Part shown: positions 12,401 through 27,400 of the stretch, piece by piece | How positions within the stretch are numbered: position 1 is the stretch's first letter | How the letters are laid out: each line of letters begins with the position of its first letter | NCBI GenBank assembly: GCA_963575645.1 | Contig: OY754465.1 | Span: 48,200,401 to 48,264,400 of the forward strand | From: Xanthostigma xanthostigma | Taxonomy: Eukaryota > Arthropoda > Insecta > Raphidioptera > Raphidiidae | DNA: 64,000 bases | Reading direction: 5' to 3' | Made by a program: the position numbers and the translations under genes | The notes under the pieces: generated by a model | Database searches by the model: none | The model's input: the letters and a program-made list of their open reading frames with translations, nothing else | Told to the model about the DNA's origin: nothing

Positions 12401-15400
12401 ATTGGGCTTTAAAAAATACTCCCAAAATTTCAGCTTCCTAGATCAAATCTGTGTACCTACGGCGCAGACCGAATTTGTTTCCCATTAACGTTTTTGCTCT
12501 AACATGGATAACTGGTAAAATTTTTTTTTAATTTTTGATAGCAGCATTTTGTAGAGAATTAAATTTCCCACAAAAAACGATCTTTAGTACTGAATCCGTG
12601 AATTCACTATTTTCAAAGATGTATTCGTTTAAACATTAATTAATTAAATGATATCCGATTTTAAGTGAATGTTTGAAAATAATGAAATCATGGATTTAGT
12701 ACTAAAGACATTTTTTCTATAAAATTACATTTCAACCAGCTGTATCCATGTTTGAGTAAAAACGTCGTTTTTCCCATGTTAATTAAATGGGAAACAACCT
12801 CAGAGGTTTGATCTAGGAAGCTGAAATTTTGGGACAATTTTTTTAGGTTCATTGCCAACATTAGCCAATGGGACCGAAAAAAAATTAAATAAAAAAAAAC
12901 ACCCTAGTGACTACGTTATAAAACGAATGTACCTTCCAAATATCATGATTCAAAGATAAAACTTATGGATATAATGATTAAATCTGTAAGGGATAAAAGA
13001 AACCTTTTCTTAGTGGGTGCGTACGTCATACAAGAAATAAAGGCTCTTCTAAATTTCTATTTCAAAGTTTCTTCAACAGCAACTTTCTCAAAACTGAAGT
13101 GCCAAGGTGTAAAAAAAAATTGCATCATTATTTTTTTTTTTGGCAACATAAAAAATATCGAACTCTGCGGTTTCTAGAACCTAAATGAGACGCTAGAATG
13201 GCGTCCTCATAGTTTGCATGAACTTTCCTTGGGCACCCGGTTTATGTTGCATACCATATTAATAAAACTCATCTATGTTGCGTCTTGAGTGAAATTCACT
13301 GTATAATAATTATGCAAAATAATGCTATTAACGCTCGCTTCTCTACACAAGTCAAAACAGACATCACTCATGTAGTTCTATCTTCTGGCAAAGTTTTCTC
13401 ATTGTTTACTTAACATTAATTTTAAACTTCTACTAATTAATAGAGAAACTACAATGAAAATAATTTTACTCTACTCGACTCTAATTTTCTCCTTGTCTAT
13501 ACATGAAATACTGACATTTAGTAAATACTTTAAACAAAATTTACTTTTTATACAACCTCCCGTAAAGTATTGGCTGTAAAATGACCCATTTAACACTAGT
13601 GCGTGAAATAAAAGAAATATAGGTGCACAATACCAATTTCATTGTAAAATATAAGTTAGTCCCAGTTTGATTGCTAGTCAGTCTACTTTTAAAGGTGATA
13701 TTTGCTAAAAAGTCAAATATTCTAAGTATTTCCATTATATACTGAAAATGGAGTGAAAAACAGCGAATTTATGCACGGTACATGCAAAAAAAGTAATAAT
13801 TGCTAATCCTCGTAATCGTATTATTACACCTCCTACGTATTATACGCAACTACGTCCTAGATACACAAACTACAATTTTATCACTTCTTATGAACTACCA
13901 AACAAATTAATAGCTTATAACATTAACGAAAAAAACTTTCTAACGTTTGTACAGCTTCTTATGAATTTTTCATTAGAAAATAATATTCAGTATGATTAAA
14001 TGGAAAGTGACAGAGATATTATTATTGGATTGGTAAAATCGAATTACTTTTGTTTTACTTTACGCACTAGACCGTAAAAAGGGTCATTTTATAACCGCTA
14101 TAGAGGAATGAAGTTTTAAATTGAATTAACTTCAGTATTGTATTTTCAGACGTTCTCGTATAATACATATTATTAAGAAAGAAAAACTAAAAATCTTTTT
14201 TGAAGTAAAACTTCTTTACGCACGCTTGACTTAGGGAGTAAGCTGGTGAATGCGTGACGAAAGCGTTACGAAAAGTGTGATCGGGCGAGGCAGTTACGTT
14301 TCGTATATCTATGACACAGTGCAGGCCTATTGTCTGTATCACACTGTAGGAGCAAGAGAGTTTTACTTCAGTCGTGTAGCCTAAAGCACACTCGTTTTTT
14401 TATTCACAACGGTCCTACAGATTACAGTTAAATAATAGTCATTACTTGGATTATTTTTTTTAATAATAGTAACGATAATATTTACATGTGTAGCACATTT
14501 TCAATTGGCGGACACAAAGTTCTATTATTACATAAATAAATCATTTTTACGAAGGTGCAACAAAATATATTAGACAACATTGTGAAAATAATTACCCGTA
14601 TAAATTAAGCCAGCGCAGATTCTCGAGTCCCGTTAACGAAGCCAGAGGCACGACATCCAGTTCGTTATTGGACAGATCTAACGAGGCCAGCGCGGTTCGT
14701 CCTGCGGACCTGCAATCCACACAAACACATTATATATTATATAGGGTACTATAAAGGCCGCTGCACACGAGACTAGTTTTTCCGCTGGAATCGTTGCCGG
14801 CACTTGCGCTGGCTACGAGGATGGAAATGACGTCACTGCGGGCTCACGTGCATGGTTACAAGTTAAATTTCAAAATTGGAACCGGGGCTTGTATTGAGCA
14901 AGAATCAATCAGAGAACAGTATCTTGTCACGTGAGCGACAGGGGCAAATGCCCACTAACAAAATGGCGTCATTGCGTGTGTTGTGTTCAGAGACAATAAA
15001 CGTTCACTTTTGTTAACATTAGAATTGTCATTGCGCGCGCACGAAACCCATCTACAAAGCCAGCTTCAAAACACGTCAGCGCCACAGCACGCTTGAAACC
15101 TAGCAGCCAAAACTAGCAAGGAATCTAGCGGCAAAAGCAGCCTCGTGTGCAGCAACTTTTTTTTCTTTTCGGCAGAGTTTAAATTTCCCAAATATCCATG
15201 AACTGATCTATTCGGAAATCTATAGTGTTTGAGTGTTACGGGCTATTAATAAAAGTGAGAAAAAATCTGTAATGAAAAATATTGAAAGTATTTTAGTTTT
15301 GCCCCGTAATGCTCGTCTGGACATAAAATTCATAGACATTTACCATTATTTTATTTCCCCAATTATTGTAGTTTTGTGTTATTTTTTAGTATATAATTTA

Positions 15401-18400
15401 TAAAAATGTCTTAAAATTTAAAATGGCTTCTGTCTGTATTTGATAAATATTTTTTCGTCGTTAATTGTATGTTTTTACAGTTTATGATTAAAAAATACGA
15501 GGTAATTAAATTAAGAATGAAAAATAGATCAGTCATTGCGGTATTTCGTGTGTCTGTATAAAAATATCAGAAAACACTGCAGTATTATAGTAGAAGTACA
15601 TTCACGGATAAAATATTAGAAATATACAAATCTAATAATAAATTCGGCAATGTCTGTCCACATTGAAATTTTTTCAATTCATCCAACGTTCGTTTTAAAG
15701 AATTTAGCACACTTTGAATAAATTGTTTACATAAAATCATTACTATAATTTACATTATGTTGCCTATTATTATGTACGGAATGTAAATAAAAATTATACA
15801 ATACTAGCAGCCCGGTCCGGCTTCACGCTGATTTGTAGATTGTATATTAAAGAAAAGACCCGACGTTGTCCGGGAATAACAGCCCCCTGTTCTGACAGCA
15901 TAATGAGATATAGCCTAAAACCATCCACATATTTTTACTCGATATTCGTGGAAGTCAAAAAAAGTCTCCGACTAGCAGTACTTGTACACAATACGTCGTG
16001 TGAAGTTAGAATTCGAATTCAAGCAGTCTATGGAATATTTTCTACTGTAATGCTACAAATCTCTATAGAAATATTCTACCAACTGCTTGAAATCCGTGTA
16101 CGGACGGCCTTATATACCATTGACGTAAACGTAAACGCATGAGGAGAAAATGGAATACCGGTCTGCTTCGATAACACGTTATGATTTTATATTTGTACAG
16201 AAGTCATACGCACTTCTGTACAAATATAAAATCATAACGTGGTCGAGGCAGACTGGTATTCCATCTTCTCCTGCGTTTACGTTTATGTCAATCAAAAAAA
16301 AAAAAATTAAATAATTAATTAACTTTGCAATAATATAGTGAAATCAAACATAGCACTTCTAGAAATATAAGAAACATTTCAAAAAAATTTCAGCAAAATT
16401 CATCAATTTATATTTCAGTATAGATTACTTTAACATTGCCATATTTTTATTAATTTACTACGACAGTTTGAAGTACGTATTTCAAAGGAGTTCGAAGTGA
16501 ATTTTAGGGCAATATTGATTTTGATTAGTTTTTAAGAAGAGAATAAATGTTTTTCTGTAAGCGTACACGTTATATATGTACTGGAAAAACAAAGAGAGCG
16601 GTATATATTGTCTAAATGTGAATAAAGCTTCTTATGAAAATGGTGTTTGAAAAGAGTCGGGGCATGTTCGGCACTCACGCTGGTCAAAAGCCTGCACCCT
16701 CTTGCAGACGGCACGAATGGGGGGCGGGGGTTGACCGGGAGACAGGGGCGGACGAAGACGATTGCGTGACAAGATTCAATCAACAAATACCTAACTGGCT
16801 CGCTAGTGTAAAGGTGAAAAACGAGAAGAGAAAATAGATTTTCCCTGGTCGTCATCCGAGAAGAAAAATTGCGAAAATGTAATCACTGTCTATATATGAG
16901 ATATTTATGTGAGGGATGGTAAATGATTCTTAATTATCAATTTTTCAAACAAGGATTGGAATAAAACACTATTAAAAATGATATTATTTTTGTTTTTACA
17001 ATACATCAACCATTTAAAATGTCTGACACCTCGAATATGTTCGACATATTCGAGGTGTCAGACATTTTAAATGGTTCATGTTATTTGTCAGAGAACATTA
17101 TTTTAGCGTTTTGGTTGAAGTTTTTAAGCTATCCAATTAAAAAAACAAACAGTATCTATAAATTTTTACATGTCATCAAAACGACATCATTTGGAAAATT
17201 TAGAGGGAAAACGCCCCAAAATCAAGAAAAGTCATAGAGGAAATAGGTGTTAGACTAGGCCTAATGAAGTCATATACAAAGTTTGGGGAGAGTATTTGTC
17301 AGTAAAAATTTTACCGACGTGTATCTATTTGGGAATATTAAATCCTCGCATCATAGGTTCCAGTAGTGAATAAGACATTAATTAAAAATATATTTTTATT
17401 TTATTTAAAGCCTCTTCACACGATGCTGGATAGCGAGCTCACTTGCTTGCTTGAAGTCTTGCAGGCTGCCATGAATAGTATCTTGCTTGGTGATTGGTAG
17501 GGAGCGCAGCTAGTTTCGCTTCACTCGCTGTTTTGCTAGGTTGACAGTTATATTTGAAATTTAAATATGGATGTAATGGTTGTGCAAGAAATAATTCGTC
17601 GTAGACGAATTGCTACTATGACTTTAATAATGATTGAAAAGCTTCGGGAGGGAAGAGAAAAATCCAAGCGAAAACTTTTTTCTTGTCGAGTCCATTTACA
17701 TTTTGATTTTACAACACAAACAACACCGTAATTAACAAATGTCAGACAATATCACGTGATAAAATACGACTCCATAATTGGTCTCAAACTAGCAGGCAGC
17801 GCTGCTGCATGAAAAATAGCACTGAACCTATCACAATAGCAAGATAGTGAGCAGCGGACCAATCAGTGATGTCACAATCCAACAGCGTAGCATGAAAAGC
17901 TGCCTGCAAGCTAGCGAGCAGGAAATCCAGCATCATGTGAAGGGGCCATTATTTCTTCTCATCAAAATATGTTAATGAAAACTATATTCAATTCTATCTA
18001 AATAGATCTACCTAAATTCTCTACATTATTTAAAAATCAGAAGAATAATAATAAGAAAAATAGTATGTACCTACGCAAAAAAATCCTCTCAAACATGACC
18101 AACATGCTAATAATAAGTTTGTTCCAAGCAAACGGTAACGAAACTGGCACCCGCATGCGCAGTAGCTAAAACTAAGCTGCTTGTGTCGGTTTTGGAACAC
18201 GTTTTAGCTACTGCGCATGCGGATGTCAGTTTCGTTACCGTTTGCTGGCGGCTTGGAACATATCTATTATTGAATAGTTTTTTCTTTACATAGAGAAACA
18301 TTTTTTAACCGACTTAAAAAAATAGGTTATTAGTTGGTTAAGTATATAATATATATATTTTTATGTTTGTTCAGCCGTAACTTTTCGAGGGACTAAGCGA

Positions 18401-21400
18401 TTTGAAAATTTTCAAATTTTGTTCAGAATGTTTACGGACTGATACCGGATAATTTTTTTAAAAATGGGCACAATAGTTTTGTCATTTTATTTAAATCGTT
18501 TCAGCATTTCTTTTTCTAGTTTAATATTAAAGTTTTAATAAAGAAGGCTAAAACGTGCAAACTACGTATGCAAAATCACTTGAAATTAAAAATTTAAAAA
18601 AATTAAGGAAAGAAAATTTAACCTCCTTCAAAAACGCTACTAAGAAGCGTAAAATAATGTTTTTGAGATTGGCGCCAATCTAATACAAACATAAGTACTT
18701 AAAACATTTTAGTACCTAATTAAATTGGCACCAACTTCAAAACTTCATTATTTTACGCGTTTTAGTAGCACTTTTTGAAGGAGTATCAATTTTAAAAGTT
18801 TTTTTATCATAAACTATTTTAAAATAGCATTACAAAAATTGATCTCTCGATTTAAAAATGAACAAGGGTTTTTTTTACAAAGGCTATATTGTAATCTCTA
18901 TGAATAAAATTGTAATGTTCATTTGTTAAAAATCTTAAATCTTCGAAAGCTCTTCATCAATCGGTTAAGAACGTAGGATTCAAATAATATATACCTACCT
19001 ACTAGCGGTCCCGCCCGGTTTCACCCGGGTGCAAAAAACGAACGGAAGGGGGGGGGATGAGTACGCACATTCATCTAAGTTTACCGAGGTGAATGCTGTG
19101 TCCAAATTTCATGATGATCTGAGTGACCGTTCAAAAGTTTTTGTCGGACGGACAAATTTTGCGTTACTTTTTGCAACATTTTTCATTGATGCTTCGCTTC
19201 TATTGGTCGTAGCGTGATATTATATAGCCTATAGCATTCCTCGATAAATGGGCTACTCAACAAAATATATTTGTTTTCAATTCGAACCAGTAGTTCTTGA
19301 GATTATTGCGTTCAAACAAAGAAACAAACTCGCCAGCTTTATATATTAGTATAGATATAGATGTCACACCTGTGACAGGTGAAAACATGTTTTTTTTGGA
19401 AAAACAGCGCCATGCAGCGCCATCTGCTGGACGTTAAAGGAACACACGCTATACTAAATATTTTATGGTAATGGGAACGCCATCTGTTGAAGGTAACAGC
19501 AACACACGCAAACCGAGCTGAGTCACTGCAATGGGTGATCCGGCACAGCTAGTATAATTTTATAATGGTTTATACAAAACGTCCTACACAAAACTTTCGA
19601 AAAGTGACGAAGATAATATATATCTTGTATATTATGTAAACACGAAGTTTTGGAGTTCAGAAATTAGTACGCGTATTCTCATGTATAAGCGTCCCAGAAC
19701 AGTCGTTGATAAAAGTGATCTCAATTAATTAATTAATTAAATTTGTTTTGATGTAATTAGTGAAACAAACAAGTGTATTATATCAAAGTAATCAGAATTA
19801 AATTCTGTGTAAGAATACATAATATAAATAGGACTGCAAACACAATCGTTTCTAACTCTAAAACTTTCTGTTCACAGGTCTTTTAAATCTTTATCTGGTT
19901 TTAAAATTATTTTTTTGTACACAGCCCTATAAACTAACTGCTTTAAACTCTAGTTAGCGCTGTTGTCAAGTGTGAACGCGCATTTTATAAAGTATCTTCT
20001 TCGTTTAATACTTTTCAGCAATAATTATTTTTACTCCAGATAAAATTTTGAACAGGGTTTTTTAGATATACGACTGACATATCCCGAAGATTACAATTTT
20101 TTCTATATTTCTAGGTATGATTACTAGATTTTCGGTTAATTTTATAATTATTATACCTTATTGTTCAAAACTATTTAGCATACTGTTCTGAAATTTCTGA
20201 AAATTTTATATTAAGGAATCATTTTTATTAATTTTTTACTCCTGTGTAGCGATGGTTTAACAGCCTATTTTGCACAAGCGCGTAAAGTAAAACTAGAAAA
20301 ACGCGACGTTACCAATCCAACAGTAATTTCCAAAAGCGACCTGTCAGTTACCGTTTAATTTTATGACATGAATAGAGATAGCATGCGTTTCAAAGCAGGC
20401 ATAGTTTCCGTAACAAACTAAATGACAGGTAATATGGCCGTACACACAGAACCTGACAACTGTCAGATATTTTATTATGAAGTGAATGCCAGTTATTTTA
20501 TAGGAGGCAAGTGCAAAAAATATCATATATCGCTCGTGCGTAGTGGTATTACGGCTTGTGGGACTGTTTTAAACTTAATATTATAGCTCGTCGTAATATA
20601 ACTATTGGTACACGAGTGTTAGGTCGCAGAAAGGATTGCCAAAAAACATGATTTGACGATGACCTTAAATTATGAACATGAATAAATTTCTCCATATTGT
20701 AGAGTTTTAAGTCGTTCCTGCTCGAAACATAATGGACCGATTGAAACGATATTTTTCTTAAACTGTGTACCTATTATCATATGTATTTAGCATCGTTTTT
20801 TGTACAGTTTCCACTTCAAAAAAATATTTTTGTACGCATTTTGATCAAAATTCAGTTCTTTTTCTATGTAGAGCAACATTTATTTTTGTGTGAATAGAAT
20901 CTAATGTTCTAGGTCATTGTGAAATCACATTATTTGACTATCCTTTCTGCGACCCAGCATAGGAGTAGAAGATACTATTTTCATCTATGTAGTACACAAA
21001 AAAAAACGAAAGAGAAAATGTGGAGAGTTCCCTTTATTGTATTTTATATTTTTGTTGATGATTATAACTTTCCAAATATCAACCCAAAAAAATCGGAACA
21101 ATACTAGGTATAATTTAATAGTTTAATTATTTTTCAGATCATGTAGTGAAAGCTTAAAATTTCGATTCAAACTACTTTTGAAATTAAACATTTTTTAATT
21201 AACCCTAATTTATTCTTGTACCATTTTCAAAAATGTTAAAAGTTACTGGAAAGCTAAAATCCTCAGATGAGAATATTTTGTTTCTGTCAGCGGTATAATA
21301 TATCTATGTATTGTATGCATGATATTGAGAAACTGAAAAGTTTTCCTCAATATTCAAGCAATTAAATTGTATTGTTTGAAGTGTGAGAAACTTCAGTCGA

Positions 21401-24400
21401 ATATAATGAATTTCGTTGGACGCTGTGATATTTTGTGTCTATTAATTAAATAAAAAAGGAATTAAAAGAAAATAAGAAACAGCACTATATGATATACAAC
21501 ATTTTCAAGTACGTATTATTGTTTGTTAAGTTGTTGAGCATTAGTAATTAATTAAAACTCTGTAGAAAAATTCTCGAGAAACATGTTTTTAGAAATGTAC
21601 ATAAAATTTTTAAGCTACGTAATTGCATAATAATATATAGTACAAGATCCCGACAAGGCTCGATCTTCACCCATCAAGTACGCACATTTACCGAGATGAA
21701 CGTTATGTCCAAATTTCATGATGATTGGTTACCGTTTAAAAGTTTTTGTCGGACAGACAAATTTTGGTTTTGAGTTTTATATATACCTATAGGTAAATAA
21801 AATAATCGAAATTTAAACTGTTCAATTAGTTCCTCTACGATGAAATATATCTAAATTTATAAGAATGTATGTGTCTTGTCACATTTAGTGTAAGATAGGA
21901 AAAACACGTCGAATGTAATCAAAACTTTTATCCCGGTACAGCTTGTTATGCACCAACACATAGTTTATTAGTATACATATGCGTGCTTATACTAACATAG
22001 ATATCGTGACACTATCGCGTTCCAAGTATGTAGTTGCGATGTCGCCACGTTTTCAGAGGAAGTGAGAGAGAGATTGTAAATTATAGACGCTCAACAGCTG
22101 AGGTCATAAGCGTCTATTCAGAATAAGTGTTTGGATAAGTCGCATATTAGTGACAAATTCATCACAATTATGGTTCTCGAAATTTCCAATAAAAATAATA
22201 TTTGATTTGAAAAATAGTGGCAATTAAATTGTCTATAACAATTAATCACGTTACAATTTTTCAACCCTGATAATCTTTGTTCAATCTACATCTAGTTCTG
22301 CACGTTCATGATTTTTTTCAGATTTCTCTAAGCATTCTTTTTAAAGATAAGGATAGGGGACAGCAGTTTTTAAACGTTTTTTGCCGAAAAATGCATACAA
22401 ACATGAATAAAATATATACATCATACCGATATATTGTTGAATTCATGCTTTATTGGGCTTTCAATTGATACCCTACAGTCTACACCTGGCCTGGGCAAAT
22501 GGCGGCCCGCGAGCCGAATCCGGCCCGCAGCGCAATTTTATCCGGCCAGCGAAGCATTTTAGAAAATTTTAGAAAAATAGCGGAAATAGAATGCGGGGAC
22601 TTTTTTTTTTTTGCTCTCCACATGCGGAAATAGAATGTGAGGACCTTTTTTTTTTTTTGCTCTCCGAATGCGGAAATAAAATGTGAGGATATTTTTTTCT
22701 GCAAATTTTTGACCCGCGGTGAAATTTTCGTCAGCCATCCAGCCCGCGGTCATATTTTCATCAGCTATGTGGCCCGCCGATCAAAAGATTTGCCCACCCC
22801 TGGTCTACACGATACCTTTGAAAAAAGTTTTTGTTTTTTTATCTACCAATTAACCCCCTGAAATTAATGGTCGATTTTTTTACTTTACATCTGTGATTGG
22901 ACCAGCACACTCTATCTCTGTACTTTAAATTTCACATTTTTACTTCAAATAGTTTGAGAGAAAATCAACTGTGACAGACGGACACTATGAGCGTTTCGTT
23001 TGCACGAAGCAATAAAAATAAAGAAAGTTTAGCAGTGTTTGGATTTCACCCATCCGTAAAAAACATACATTATACAACACACATATATTATACAATATAG
23101 ATACGGAGAAGTCGATATCTAATCTTTTCTTCTGTATCTGATAATAGCGTGAGTAGATGAATGTACGTTGGTAAAGTTTTTCTTTTGTTGTTATTTTCAT
23201 GATGAACAGAATTAAATTAATGTTTCCGCAAGATTTTCCCGTTGAAAAGATTAAACTGCTTGTTTTTGTTTTTATCTATAGCCGCCACAATATAATATTA
23301 CCGTAATGTATTTATGACAGTGACGGCTCGTCAAGGTAGGCCAGATAGGCATTGTCTTCCCTGGAAAACGAACAATGAATAGAATATGAACTCTTTAAGA
23401 GCCAACAGATGGCAATTAATATGTCTTTTATACCTTTGACATAAATTATTGAAGGGGTGAGATGCAGCTAGATTTTTCAAAAAATGTTTTTTTTTGCATT
23501 TTCTTGAAGTATGACGTTTCGAAAATAATGTCTCAAAATTTCAAGCCGATCCGATGAATAGTTTTCGAGATATCATACAATTACTGAAGGGGTCTCGGAC
23601 CCCCATGCCAGGACGCTTCCACGTCAGCCAAAGCTCTATTGTGTGGCCCAGGAATTGATGATTCGATTTAAACAATAATTATTATTTAATTAGTATTTCT
23701 ATACATAAATCAAGTGCAAAATTGGAAAACTCTTGTTGAAATCTTCAAAAATTTATAATTCAAAAACTATAAACTTTAGAAAATATAATACCGTATCCTA
23801 TACATTGAAATACTAATGTGTTTTTCTCGAAACTATATGAAAACCTGAAAAATCGAATCGGTGACAACTATAATCAAAAAACCACTCGATGGATTTTGAT
23901 GAAATTTTTATAGCTTACTAATAGCATCAAAAACTAGTTCTTGATAGAAGGATTTTCATTTTTGTTCAAAATTTCGATATTTTTTAACAATAAACTAATG
24001 ATTTTTGGTTACAAATCCGGGAATAAACTGTCAAAAGTCACCATATTGTTAATTAAAAAAAAAAAAAAAAAATCTTCGACTAAAGACTAGATTTCTTATT
24101 AAACAAATGACTTTTATTTGTTTTATTGATTTTGGAATATCAAGTCAGATTTTCTTATTGTCAGCGCGAAGCACTACTTGCGGAATTGGGGCCGACAAAG
24201 ATGGCGATTTTTCTATAAATAATTAATATCTTGTTTACTTTGTGCAAGTCAAGTTGAAAAGCTTTGTGTTATCATTTTTTCAAAATAAACTTAATTATTA
24301 TGGGAAAAATACTCCGTTTTTCACGCATCTGTATAATGTAGATTTTGTAGTGAATGTTTCTTTATTCACCAACGCATGAATACTTTAAAAATTAATTGTA

Positions 24401-27400
24401 TCGTTTTTTAAAAAATCTGTACAAGATTTCTCAAAAGTGATACTTATTTGAAAAATATTTCATATCAACTAATTCCAATGTAAGTCAAATGGCGACATTT
24501 TGACTTTACTTTAACCACAATTTAGAGCAAATGTGTACCACGTGCTTTATGAAAGGGGTGACACACATGAAACATCAAAATTTTCAGAGTGCTGTAACTC
24601 CAAAACAAACATTTTTGGACCCCATCTATAGGATTTTTCAAAAAAAAAATAAAAATAAAATAATTGCACATACCGCTAAACTAGCGGTATGTGCTTTATT
24701 ATCGCTTTGTGCGTCAGAGCTGACTTTCGTTCATATAAGAAGTTATATTTAAGTTAATTTCACACGAAATCCATTCAAATTGAAGCTTTTTGAAAAGAGG
24801 AGATTCTAATCTATAAAATAGAACCATTTTTAAATCAATTTGAGTTCATAAATACTATTAAAATTGTAATTGAAAATCACAAACAGCAGTTGTCGGTTGG
24901 TCTGTACGTATGTACGTTCGTCACGACTCTACAGATCGCAATTTTGGTCGGATTGCTTTGGGTTATATTTTATTCACTTTGTTTACTATCAGACCAGAAC
25001 CCTATTTAAATTCACTAAAATGTGTTCAGTAGTTTAATTTTTATAAACAGTTTTATTTTTTATTATTTTTGACAGCTAATATAGTTTAAAAACAATATAA
25101 TAATTGCTATGAAAATATAGTGTAATCCATAAAACAAGTGCTACACTTGTATACCGTGATAACACCACTGCGCTATTAGGCAGCCGTGGCGTAATGGTTA
25201 TGCCGTTGGATTCCCAAGGGCAAGGTCCTGGGTTCGATTCCTTACGGTATCATTGACTTTTTTCTTTTTTTTTTCTTTTTATTTTGTTTTATTTTATTCC
25301 ACTTGATATTAATTATATATTATATTATGTATAGTTCTTAATTTTTTTTATTTTTGCAAACTTAAAAAAAAATATTTTTTCAATTTTTAATTATTTATTT
25401 CTTTAAATTTTTAAATCTTTTTAAATTTATTAAAAATATTTTTTAATTGTTATTTTTTTATCATACAGTGGAAAACTTGCGGGATGTGCACTTTTGGTTT
25501 TGCCAACTATTTTGTATTTATTATCCAAATAGAGTAATTTCTCTCTATGTCTGCTCCATTAAATTTACAAGTAGCCGTTGCCTGTGGCTTTGCACGCGAT
25601 TGAGATGAAACATGGCAATGACAAATTAGTGAAGCTTTTGGCTCCACCGTATTACAGTCTTGCCAACGAGGCAAGACTATAATACGGCATAGACATAGCA
25701 GTAGCACTTAAAACACAATATTTCTACTCAAATCTTAGAATAACGTCTGAATTATTAATAGAACTCTTCAAATACCTAATTAAAATAATCGACCGAAACG
25801 TCATTTATAGAAATATTGAATTATAATTTTATAATTTTTTGTCAATATACAGTCTGAAAGAATTGGTCGATTATTTTATTTATTTGAACAATATTTCCAC
25901 ATATTGATATTTTGGGCGAGGGAATGGTATAGGAACGCATAAGTACCAAGCAGAGAAACGAACAGACAGATATCCATTTTTATATATTAGATTTACAGAT
26001 ACAATTTGTCATCATTAGCGGTATTTTTTGCAACAATTTAGACTTTTATTCTTATGTCTATGCACAAAATATTAAATTGCTTGCCAATTGAAATCGGAAA
26101 AGATTAATGCTCCGTGATATTAAAATTAACGGTCACTTTGATATTAAAATTTTAATTGAATAAATAAAATTATAGCTCACAGAGGGATAAAAACAGTAAA
26201 AGTAATTTAATATTCTATGATTTTGTTATTTGATAAGAATATAATGGAATATTTGAAATTGGTTCTACATACAGGATTTGCCATTTGTAGACATAATAAA
26301 AAATCACTAAATATTTAAAATGTTTTATTTGAGTGTTTTTTAAACTTAGTTGTATCTAAATTAATATATTTATGTCAATTAAATAGAATGTTGTTTGTAA
26401 CTATTTGATCTTACTGAAAATAATTCTTTTGCGATTAAAAAAAGTTAGATAAATGCGGACCAAGGATTCATCAAACTGTATTATTATATTAATGGCGCAC
26501 CGTATAATTCTTCATTACTTGGATACTCCTTATGCTTTAATCTCCATGCATAAAAACAATGCTTCTTATGATGAAGGAAGGTTTTGGTTGATGATCATAA
26601 AATCAGCTTTACCAATGTTTGGCTAGTAGCGAAACATTGGTAAAGCTTATTTTATGATCCTCAACCAAAACCTTCCTTCATCTTAACATTCCATTGGATC
26701 AACACTACTTTATTATACTGAATGCTTCTTATATTACCTATATACTATGTAATATTAGATTTAAATGTATATTATCTTTTTTTTATACATCCGCAATTTG
26801 AAAATAACATTAAAGATTTAATTGTGAAAGAAAACTCTAATAATTTATAGAGATGATCCTGTTCAAATGTTAGAAGATTAAGAAGGAAGAATCCTGGTGG
26901 CATAGGATCGATGAACAAAGCAAATACTGAAGATTTTTATTGCATTTTTGAAACGTCAGATAATAAAAATGCAATAAAAATCTTCAGTATTTGCTTTGTT
27001 CATCGATCCTATGCCACCAGGATTCTTCCTTCTTAATCTTCTAATATTAAAGATTTAAGTAAAATTAATTTTCAAGTAGGTATACTTAGATTTTTCTAAA
27101 ACAGCACATTATGCTAAATTCTGTTTATATTAAAAAGAGAAGCCTGTATAAATATATGACAATGCTTTGATATTTTCGTTTCCATTTCTGCAAGAATGTA
27201 AAATTATCAAGATATCGTAAGACAACACTGAGCATGCAAATGTGCAAATTATAGCAACGAATGGATAATTTATTTTAGAATATGAATATAACAAAATTTA
27301 ATATCATTTACTACAAAAAATGTACCTACACAGTCTATTTATTTTTTGTAGATTTTTAACAAATAACTAACGCCTGACTTTTCTATAGTGTGAAAAAATC

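Noticed and set aside
16532..16855. 107-codon minus frame over a GC-rich patch
   Set aside because: No recognisable domain, no splice support, and the composition is driven by a G-run; it could be part of an old repeat.
25180..25250. A working tRNA gene
   Set aside because: Only the promoter boxes and D-stem survive; the acceptor, anticodon and T stems do not pair. The same holds for the modules at 6802, 32021 and 42885.
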